NCBI GenBank assembly: GCA_007118765.1
Contig: SKQZ01000100.1
Span: forward strand, 1-5,475
DNA: 5,475 bases
Reading direction: 5' to 3'
Source of the DNA: Candidatus Hydrogenedentota bacterium
GTDB lineage: Bacteria > Hydrogenedentota > Hydrogenedentia > Hydrogenedentales > CAITNO01
Of this stretch, positions 1 through 5,475 are shown piece after piece. How positions within the stretch are numbered: the first letter of the stretch is position 1; every line of letters begins with the position of its first letter. The notes under the pieces are model-generated. The model saw nothing but the letters and a program-made list of their open reading frames with translations, was not told the origin of the DNA and ran no database searches. The position numbers and the translations under genes are program-made.

Positions 1-293
1 AGCGACAAAAATGCAACTTCACTGGCGGAAAAAAACGCAGAGAAACCGGCCAGCAGCAACGATGTGACAATGATAGACGGTGTCAGGATTGTATACCACG
101 GGACAAGTGCGGGGTCTTGTTCCATTGCATCGGCCAAAGGAAGCACATCTGTGGCGGCCACGCGATAGACCACAATACCGCCACAAGCCCACAAAAAACA
201 CCACGCCAGTGTGCGATTGAATTTTGTTATGTTTATTCGGGGCGATTCACCGCCAGGGTCGTCTTCCAAGAGGGTACAACGCTCCTTATTCAT
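1..293 (-). CDS. CNNM/CorC (DUF21) family membrane protein, N-terminal part (3' end outside window)
   Basis: Only the first 97 codons are in the window; the frame is open to the left edge. Residues 83-98 read GFSAFFSASEVAFLSL, the hallmark start of the first membrane helix of the DUF21/CNNM domain. This family includes CorC, TlyC and HlyC-like proteins implicated in Mg2+ or other divalent cation transport. Two hydrophobic segments are visible: about 28-46 (LAWCFLWACGGIVVYRVA) and about 72-90. The N-terminal stretch before the DUF21 motif is unusually long, because family members usually begin this helix near the N-terminus. ATG at 293-291 is the first start after an in-frame TGA and lacks a clear Shine-Dalgarno. 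An AAGGAG occurs just inside the ORF (287-282), so a later TTG start at codon 9 cannot be excluded. The gene is the fourth in the phoH-pgpH-ybeY-CNNM order found in many bacteria, which supports the call. CBS and CorC_HlyC domains would be expected beyond the window. Confidence 0.82.
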   Translation of the reverse strand, partial: MNKERCTLLEDDPGGESPRINITKFNRTLAWCFLWACGGIVVYRVAATDVLPLADAMEQDPALVPWYTILTPSIIVTSLLLAGFSAFFSASEVAFLS

Positions 294-332
294 ACATTGC
301 AGCGTTATGGGTAATCAGTCCACCATAGTATA

Positions 333-785
333 TCATGAATGCCATGCACAGTCTAGTTTCACTCCCAGATAAGAGGCCTGTTTTTGGTGCATTCGCCGAC
401 GGGCGTGGACGTTATTGTGGTTTTCCCCGAGCAAGTGGAGCAGCCCGTGGCAAAACAAGAGGCGCACTTCGTCGCGCATGGCACGCCTGTCGCCGTTGCA
501 ATACCGATCCACAGTTTCCAATGAAATGACTATGTCTCCCAGCATGCGCGGCCCATCGTGACTAATGGGCGGCTGCGGGAAGGAAAGCACGTCTGTGGGG
601 TTTTCTTCTCCGCGATACCGGCTGTTCAGTGACTGGATAAAGGCATCATCGCAGAACAACACACTGATTTCCACGGGAACGGTTATGTTTTCACCCTGAC
701 ACACACGGTCTGCAAGCGCGAGCAAATCGTTGCGCCTGTAAATACGCTTTACAGCGGATTCGTTTTTGATGTTCAGGTGTATCAT
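333..785 (-). CDS. ybeY: Endoribonuclease YbeY (rRNA maturation factor)
   Basis: The 150-residue product matches the usual size of YbeY, a cytosolic single-strand-specific endoribonuclease. Family members act in 16S rRNA 3'-end maturation and 70S ribosome quality control. The zinc-binding signature HGLLHLLGENH is present, with His at about 113, 117 and 123. The conserved LNSRYRGEENPTDVLSFP at about 53-70 includes the conserved Arg. LGDIVIS follows at about 82-88. The TAG immediately before the ATG rules out an upstream extension in this frame. A GGAA lies about ten bases upstream, a weak Shine-Dalgarno at best. The gene sits 79 bases after pgpH and 39 bases before the CNNM gene, so co-transcription is likely. 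Co-occurrence with phoH in one cluster is a widespread arrangement. Confidence 0.96.
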   Translation of the reverse strand: MIHLNIKNESAVKRIYRRNDLLALADRVCQGENITVPVEISVLFCDDAFIQSLNSRYRGEENPTDVLSFPQPPISHDGPRMLGDIVISLETVDRYCNGDRRAMRDEVRLLFCHGLLHLLGENHNNVHARRRMHQKQASYLGVKLDCAWHS

Positions 786-860
786 CTACAAGGTTTCCAT
801 CTGCCGGGCACATGCCCCATGCGGTACAAGACCGGCGCCGTTACGGTTGCGCCCCATCAT
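786..860 (-). other. Short ORF and hairpins in the pgpH-ybeY gap
   Basis: The 79-base gap contains a 24-codon ORF beginning with two ATGs (860-855) and ending in a TAG that directly abuts the ybeY ATG in the same frame. The peptide would be MMGRNRNGAGLVPHGACARQ followed by METL. It has no family resemblance I recognise and no clear Shine-Dalgarno. Two small hairpins lie inside it: CGGT/ACCG (822-834) and GGGC/GCCC (806-817). The arrangement could couple translation to ybeY or be a chance open stretch. Confidence 0.2.
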
Positions 861-864
861 TTTG

Positions 865-3342
865 CTATTTCCGTTCTTCGTGGGTTGTCGTAGCGGCGTT
901 GTTTTGCGGGGGATACGCAATGCGCGTGTGCATGGCGTTTACCAACGCACGGGCGACAACATCACGTATTTGCGAGAGTTGCCGTAACGTGATATGGCAA
1001 TCTTCAAACTGGTCGTCATCAGACCGTGCGCGGATAATCTTGCCAACAAATTTGCGCACCGCTTCCAGCGTGGGATGCTCCAAGGAACGCACCCCGGATT
1101 CAGAGGCATCGCAAATCATCAGGATGGCGGTTTCCGGACGTTGCGGCTTGGGGCCGGGATAGCGAAATTCCGTTTCCGGAATATCCATCTCCGGGTTTTG
1201 TTCCTGGGCCTGTTCGTAAAAGAAACTTATCTTGCATGTACCGTGATGCTCCAGGATGCCGTCAATAATTGGCTGTGGCAATTTGTGTTCCTGTGCCTCG
1301 CGTGCGCCTTCGACAACATGTTGCCGGATGGCGCGCGCACTGTCCAGCGGCGACAGCGAATCATGGATATTCTTCCTGCTGGCTTGGTTCTCCGCAAAGT
1401 ATTCCGGTTTTTTGCGCTTACCAATATCATGATAATAGGCACAAACGCGGGCCAACAGACCGTTCGCGCCGATTGCTTCGGCTGCTTCCTCAGCGATTTG
1501 ACCGAGCAACAAACTGTGCGCATACGTGGCGGGCGCCGCAATCGCCAATTTGCGCAACAACTCGTTGTTCAAGTCGCTGTACTCAAGGAGCTGCATGTCG
1601 GTGGTGATGCCAAATAATTTTTCCAGCCACGGCAAGAGTCCCGGCACTGCCAACATGCACAAGGCGCCGTTCAGCATGATCAGGAAAATGCGCCGGAAAA
1701 AGAATTCGCTGAATAAGGTGTCCGTTGCCAGGATGGCGGCACAAGCGGCCAGCATGCCTACCAGCGTGGCAACCAGGGCTGTGGCTGTCATATCACTGCG
1801 TTTGCGCACCCGATATACCGTGAATGCGCCGGCAATGGTCATGGCCGCCGCCACCAGCAACAATCGCCAATTATACTGGTACTGTGCCGAAACCAGTGCA
1901 GCGGCAAGTGCGCCAAAAAGCGCCGCCCGTTGCGGTCCTACCAAAATCGCATACAGGATGCCTGCCACGGCAACGGGCAAGACATAGCCGGTGGGCTCAA
2001 AATAGGAGATGATCCGACCGGTGACCAGCACACAACAGAGCAGCAGCAGCGCCAGGTTGAAAGCCTTTGACGGCGAGGCCTGCGTGTTTGCTTGTCGAAA
2101 GTGCATGCGTTTGTAAATGCCCAGAAATACGAGAAACACCAAAATGACATGGGCCAGCATCGCATTTACAAGACGCTGCAGCGGTCGTTCTTCACTGGCG
2201 AGTATATCCATGTAGGTGGCGGCGTCCGATCGCGACTGCCGTGTCCATCGGCGGCCGCGGTCCTGAATAATCTCGCCCGCCTCAATCTCTTTCATGACTT
2301 CGGGGACGGATTCGGCGGCACGGGCACGCGCTCCGGCGGTATACACTTTGTCCTCTTCTATTGATGCCGTCACCAAAGGTTTTGCCAGCGCAAAGGCGGC
2401 ATCATGCATTCGTGCCCACCGGTCCGGCATTTCCATGTCCCGTGCGGCCCGCTGTGCGGTTTCTGTAATGCGTTCGCTTAACTCATCACGCGCTTCAGCG
2501 ACTGTTGACACCTCCCCCAGCGTAATTTCCGTGGTGAGAGACAAGTTGCCGGGTGTTCGGTCACGCATGATTACAATGCGGCGTGTCGCATGATTGGGCG
2601 GCAACGTGTCCTGTCGTATCCCTTTGCGGAGCACATATTCAAGTGCCTCCAAGGCAATGTTTCCGATAACGTCACTGTTGTGGAACGTTAAAGGTTCAGG
2701 CGGCTCGCCTGCAAGTTGTACCGTCTTTTGCTCGGCATTGTTATCCGCCGTATTCTCAAAAATGCGTTCGGGCAGGCTGGTAAGGTCGGGAGCCAACCAC
2801 AATGCCAATAGGTCTGACTCCGGGAAAGATGCCCACTCGTCTTTTTCCTTCAGCATCGTCACGTAGGCCGATACGGCGTTGGCGGCTACCGCTTCGGCTG
2901 TTTGCTCTGCTGTGGAGTTGTGTAATGCCTCGATTACTGCCTCGGCCACGGCTTCGCGCTCGTCTTGCAACTGTACAATATGTCGGCCGAGCAATTGCAA
3001 TTTATGCGATACCGTGATATTGTCAATACGGTAATAATCCGGAACCCGGGCGGCTTCTTGGTCGCGGGCCTCTTGGGTGCGTGCCAAGTCTATGGCCTCA
3101 AAATAGAACATGGAGCGGATTTCGCGATTGGAAACAGGCCCGTCCAGATCAGCCTGTACGGGCAGGTCACGGGCAGGTTCGCGGGTGAGCGCCGCCACGC
3201 AAATGACAAAGGCGGCAATGACGGCAAACCACTGGAGCACACGGTCTTTGCCGGTGGAGGACATAAGCGGCCCGGGTTCGCTATCACCGGGTGCGCTGGC
3301 TTTTTTGTGATCTGACGCTATGGTTTCGTGTTTGTTTTTCAT
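865..3342 (-). CDS. pgpH: 7TM-HD family phosphodiesterase (PgpH/YqfF type, predicted c-di-AMP hydrolase)
   Basis: This 825-residue membrane protein has the full three-part layout of its family. A short cytoplasmic N-terminus is followed by one membrane segment (about residues 35-52). A large extracytoplasmic 7TMR-HDED domain (about 60-390) comes next, then seven closely spaced membrane segments (about 395-575), then a cytoplasmic HD domain. Metal-binding HD residues are visible: His in ATYAHSLLLG, the HD pair in YYHDIGK (about 638-639), EHHGT (about 699-700) and the Asp in MICDASESGVRSL (about 745). Characterised relatives such as Listeria PgpH hydrolyse the second messenger c-di-AMP to pApA, and this function is inferred here by family. 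I chose ATG at 3342; an in-frame GTG at 3360 would add six residues, and neither has a well-placed Shine-Dalgarno. The HD signature around Asp745 is slightly unlike the common ADSVEA form but keeps the acidic residue. The protein sits between phoH and ybeY, as in many bacteria. The gene is intact, with no frameshift. Confidence 0.94.
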   Translation of the reverse strand: MKNKHETIASDHKKASAPGDSEPGPLMSSTGKDRVLQWFAVIAAFVICVAALTREPARDLPVQADLDGPVSNREIRSMFYFEAIDLARTQEARDQEAARVPDYYRIDNITVSHKLQLLGRHIVQLQDEREAVAEAVIEALHNSTAEQTAEAVAANAVSAYVTMLKEKDEWASFPESDLLALWLAPDLTSLPERIFENTADNNAEQKTVQLAGEPPEPLTFHNSDVIGNIALEALEYVLRKGIRQDTLPPNHATRRIVIMRDRTPGNLSLTTEITLGEVSTVAEARDELSERITETAQRAARDMEMPDRWARMHDAAFALAKPLVTASIEEDKVYTAGARARAAESVPEVMKEIEAGEIIQDRGRRWTRQSRSDAATYMDILASEERPLQRLVNAMLAHVILVFLVFLGIYKRMHFRQANTQASPSKAFNLALLLLCCVLVTGRIISYFEPTGYVLPVAVAGILYAILVGPQRAALFGALAAALVSAQYQYNWRLLLVAAAMTIAGAFTVYRVRKRSDMTATALVATLVGMLAACAAILATDTLFSEFFFRRIFLIMLNGALCMLAVPGLLPWLEKLFGITTDMQLLEYSDLNNELLRKLAIAAPATYAHSLLLGQIAEEAAEAIGANGLLARVCAYYHDIGKRKKPEYFAENQASRKNIHDSLSPLDSARAIRQHVVEGAREAQEHKLPQPIIDGILEHHGTCKISFFYEQAQEQNPEMDIPETEFRYPGPKPQRPETAILMICDASESGVRSLEHPTLEAVRKFVGKIIRARSDDDQFEDCHITLRQLSQIRDVVARALVNAMHTRIAYPPQNNAATTTHEERK

Positions 3343-3398
3343 TATCGGGATAAGTCCCACCCTGCTGTGTAAATGGCCACTATCAGCATCATTGTTAC

Positions 3399-3407
3399 AC
3401 TATATCA
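3399..3407 (-). promoter_or_regulatory. Possible extended -10 promoter for pgpH-ybeY-CNNM
   Basis: The minus strand reads TGATATAGT, an extended -10 form (TGn followed by TATAGT, five of six consensus bases). No good -35 lies 16-18 bases upstream. The predicted start near 3392 gives a leader of about 50 bases to the preferred ATG. This is weak evidence, but an internal promoter is plausible given the 292-base gap between phoH and pgpH. Confidence 0.25.
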
Positions 3408-3437
3408 GTCCAAAGTTATGCGTATTGATACGACGCC

Positions 3438-3451
3438 CCAATTTTAATTGG
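3438..3451. promoter_or_regulatory. AT-rich palindrome, possible operator upstream of pgpH
   Basis: CCAATTTTAATTGG is two perfect 6-base half-sites around a 2-base spacer. It lies about 45-60 bases upstream of the start site predicted from the pgpH -10 element. A second short palindrome, CGTATTGATACG, follows at 3421-3432 between it and the -10. Placement suggests a protein-binding site, but no regulator is identified and a single occurrence could be chance. Confidence 0.25.
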
Positions 3452-3551
3452 CCGAATTCACCAGATTACGGGTGCGCCCGCGCATCTCGCACACAAACCG
3501 AGTTCGTCATGTCTCAATATACTGTCAGTCGGTGGCATGCATAAAGTGTCT

Positions 3552-3588
3552 GGGTTAGTGCAGTATGTACAAGCACACGGCGTAACCC
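3552..3588. repeat. Inverted repeat in the phoH-pgpH gap
   Basis: GGGTTAGTGC (3552-3561) can pair with GCAC (3573-3576) and TAACCC (3583-3588), giving 10 bp interrupted by a 6-base bulge. A run of eight A (3592-3599, T on the minus strand) sits next to it. In minus-strand transcription the T-run precedes the hairpin, so this is not a proper terminator for phoH. Its role is unknown; the stem may simply be a regulatory or processing hairpin. Confidence 0.3.
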
Positions 3589-3634
3589 GGCAAAAAAAAT
3601 ATGTGTCCATAAGGTTTTAGGGGTGCCGCGCTCC

Positions 3635-4645
<1,011 letters not shown>

Positions 4646-4648
<3 letters not shown>

Positions 4649-4661
4649 GTCACTATCCTTT
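4646..4661 (-). promoter_or_regulatory. Shine-Dalgarno deciding the phoH start
   Basis: AAAGGA (minus strand, 4660-4655) is followed by TAGTGAC and then ACG (4648-4646), in frame with PhoH. The spacing of seven bases is standard. A GTG lies closer (4653-4651), but it is only two bases from the motif and in a different frame, which runs into a TAG within PhoH. The site therefore supports initiation at ACG, unless that codon is a mutated or mis-sequenced ATG. Confidence 0.5.
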
Positions 4662-4707
4662 CAAGTAAGCCTATCTCCAGTTCGCGGCGAACACTGTCCG
4701 CAGCAAC

Positions 4708-4900
4708 CCCTAGCCCACATATTTCACCCCGCCGTGGCGGGGTTACGCCTGCGAATCTTACACCATATCAGGCACTTTACTTGCCCGCCGACTTCGACGT
4801 GTAATAACACGCTGTCAGCCGGCGGCCTGCGCAAAACACCTGCTCTGGCGTAATCTTCACAGGCTCACGACGAAACCTGATGAAATATCCAGGCTAGAAT
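4708..4900 (-). ncRNA. Candidate structured RNA (free RNA or structured phoH leader)
   Basis: No recognisable protein is encoded here, but the segment has strong, nested base-pairing potential. The closing helix pairs minus-strand CTAGCCTGGATATTTCATC (4897-4879) with GGTGAAATATGTGGGCTAG (4728-4710): 18 of 19 positions pair, counting G-U. Inside it are four elements: a 6-bp hairpin CAGGTT/AGCCTG (4879-4860); a 7-bp stem TTACGCC/GGCGTAA (4853-4847 with 4749-4743); a long stem-loop at 4826-4783 (about 10 bp with one bulge, then an internal loop and a CGTGT/ACACG tip); and a GC-rich hairpin at 4743-4726. A short CAGGC/GCCTG pairing (4829-4825 with 4773-4769) can extend the central arm. The minus strand is preferred because a promoter-like pair places the transcript 5' end at the closing helix and because it leads into phoH. 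No T-run follows the 3' arm, so it may continue as the phoH leader. The paired ends, size of about 190 nt and interrupted rod resemble 6S RNA, but I see no sequence signature proving this. I found no match to tmRNA, RNase P, SRP RNA or a riboswitch I know. Confidence 0.45.
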
Positions 4901-4907
4901 AGGTTGT

Positions 4908-4936
4908 ATTGTAATCGAAACGATACAAAAGCGCAA
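4908..4936 (-). promoter_or_regulatory. Putative sigma70-type promoter for the structured RNA / phoH
   Basis: On the minus strand, TTGCGC (4936-4931) is separated by exactly 17 bases from TACAAT (4913-4908), which matches five of six -10 consensus bases. The -35 matches only three of six. The predicted transcription start is near 4901, a few bases before the 5' arm of the closing stem of the RNA described below. That coincidence is the main support beyond the hexamers. The promoter would give phoH a 5' leader of about 250 bases. Confidence 0.4.
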
Positions 4937-4986
4937 CATTCATGACATTATATGTGATAGAGGAATAGCGATAACATGATGTTGCG
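4926..4986 (-). terminator. Terminator-like stem downstream of mtnA
   Basis: Thirteen bases past the mtnA stop, the minus strand reads CGCAACATCATG (4986-4975). After a loop of about 30 bases it reads CATGAATGTTGCG (4944-4932). These pair over 12 positions with one bulged base. The 3' arm is followed by C and then TTTT (4930-4927). The stem and T-run fit an intrinsic terminator for mtnA, but the loop is long and the T-run short, so efficiency could be partial. The 3' arm overlaps the -35 element of the proposed downstream promoter. Confidence 0.4.
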
Positions 4987-4998
4987 GTTCGCTTCAGA

Positions 4999-5475
4999 TC
5001 AATGCAACACCTCGGCAAGTGATGTTTCGTATGGCGGCAGGAGCACGCCGCGGTTGGTGATGAAGCCCGTAATCAATGCGGCGGGTGTAACGTCGAATGC
5101 CGGATTGTAGACATTGATGTTGTCAGGGGCTTGTGGTTTTCCTTGCCAGCAGGTGACTTCTTCGGCATCGCGTTGTTCAATTGGGATGGCATCGCCGTGT
5201 GCGGTATGGCGATCAAAGGTGCTTGATGGCGCTGCTACATAGAAGGGAATATTGTGTTCATGCGCCAACACGGCGACCCCGTAAGTACCGATTTTATTGG
5301 CCGCGTCGCCGTTGGCGGCTATGCGGTCCGCGCCCACAATGACAAGGTCTATCATCCCGGCCCGCATGGCGTGTGCCGCCATATTGTCACAAATCAGGGT
5401 AACGTCAATGCCTGCTTGTGATAACTCCCATGTGGTCAGGCGGGCGCCCTGAAGCAGCGGACGCGTTTCATCTGC
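4999..5475 (-). CDS. mtnA: Methylthioribose-1-phosphate isomerase, C-terminal part (5' end outside window)
   Basis: This is the last 158 codons plus a TGA stop; the reading frame is open to the window edge, so the N-terminal half is missing. MtnA converts 5-methylthioribose-1-phosphate to methylthioribulose-1-phosphate in the cytosolic methionine salvage pathway, and is related to the eIF2B alpha/beta/delta fold. The visible part starts with the family signature ADETRPLLQGARLT, followed by LICDNMAAHAM. Next come GADRIAANGDAANKIGTY, which carries the Asp regarded as catalytic in this family, and then PFYVAAPSSTFD. The C-terminus is NPAFDVTPAALITGFITNRG. The catalytic Cys of the family would lie upstream of the window. 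All motifs are intact and no frameshift is seen. The gene is separated from phoH by 350 bases containing a terminator-like stem, so it is probably not in the same operon. The main alternative is another member of the eIF2B-like isomerase family, but the ADETRP and GADRIAANGD motifs favour MtnA strongly. Confidence 0.95.
   Translation of the reverse strand, partial: ADETRPLLQGARLTTWELSQAGIDVTLICDNMAAHAMRAGMIDLVIVGADRIAANGDAANKIGTYGVAVLAHEHNIPFYVAAPSSTFDRHTAHGDAIPIEQRDAEEVTCWQGKPQAPDNINVYNPAFDVTPAALITGFITNRGVLLPPYETSLAEVLH

Noticed and set aside
994..1617. 207-codon plus-strand ORF
   Set aside because: It lies wholly antisense to the conserved HD and membrane domains of pgpH. Its product has no recognisable family features, so it reads as a shadow frame.
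1526..1987. 153-codon plus-strand ORF
   Set aside because: It is antisense to the membrane region of pgpH, and its biased composition mirrors hydrophobic codons on the other strand. No independent support.
3592..3610. Eight-T run on the minus strand as a phoH terminator
   Set aside because: Only a 4-bp TATG/CATA stem precedes it, and the stronger hairpin comes after the T-run. It does not make a proper intrinsic terminator.
4726..4743. GC-rich hairpin ACCCCGCC/GGCGGGGT as an intrinsic terminator
   Set aside because: Neither strand has a T-run after it. It fits better as one arm of the larger RNA fold.
4777..4860. 27-codon GTG ORF on the minus strand between mtnA and phoH
   Set aside because: It has no convincing Shine-Dalgarno and no family resemblance, and it lies inside the strongly base-paired segment. 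It is better explained as part of the structured RNA.
4751..4860. Imperfect direct repeat GCGAATCTTACAC (4751) and GCGTAATCTTCAC (4848)
   Set aside because: Only two short, diverged copies, partly overlapping the arms of a predicted stem. Not enough to call a repeat family.
4649..4998. tRNA, tmRNA, RNase P or SRP RNA gene in the mtnA-phoH gap
   Set aside because: I looked for a T-loop GTTCGA-type motif with an acceptor stem, for tmRNA ends, and for RNase P and SRP signature loops on both strands, and saw none.

Overview
All recognisable genes in this window lie on the minus strand, so the biological reading order runs from high to low coordinates. Five genes can be supported: the 3' end of mtnA (methylthioribose-1-phosphate isomerase, cut by the right edge), a phoH/ybeZ-type ATPase, a large 7TM-HD phosphodiesterase of the PgpH/YqfF type, the rRNA-maturation endonuclease ybeY, and the first 97 codons of a CNNM/CorC-type membrane protein cut by the left edge. 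No tRNA, rRNA, mobile element or CRISPR array was seen.

The organism is a bacterium with a roughly balanced base composition. The order phoH - 7TM-HD phosphodiesterase - ybeY - CNNM/CorC is a housekeeping cluster shared by many distant bacterial groups. A PgpH-type enzyme implies cyclic-di-AMP signalling. I cannot fix the phylum from sequence alone; a PVC-group or similar lineage is only a guess.

Region by region: mtnA ends at 4999 and is followed by a terminator-like stem (4926-4986). A promoter-like pair (4908-4936, 17-base spacer) overlaps the 3' arm of that stem. Its predicted transcript begins just before a region (about 4708-4900) that can fold into a compact structured RNA. The 5' and 3' ends of this region pair over 19 positions with one mismatch and enclose several further hairpins. 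This is the most unexpected thing in the window. It is either a roughly 190-nt non-coding RNA or a long structured phoH leader. phoH follows, and its homology clearly begins before any ATG, GTG or TTG codon. The best-placed start is ACG at 4648-4646, seven bases after an AAAGGA Shine-Dalgarno. A gap of about 290 bases between phoH and pgpH holds small inverted repeats and a possible promoter. pgpH, ybeY and the CNNM gene then follow with gaps of 79 and 39 bases and are probably co-transcribed.

Functionally, PhoH and YbeY are repeatedly found together and are linked to RNA and ribosome metabolism. The 7TM-HD protein is expected to degrade c-di-AMP at the membrane, and the CNNM protein is expected to handle divalent cations. 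mtnA belongs to methionine salvage and appears to be a separate transcription unit.
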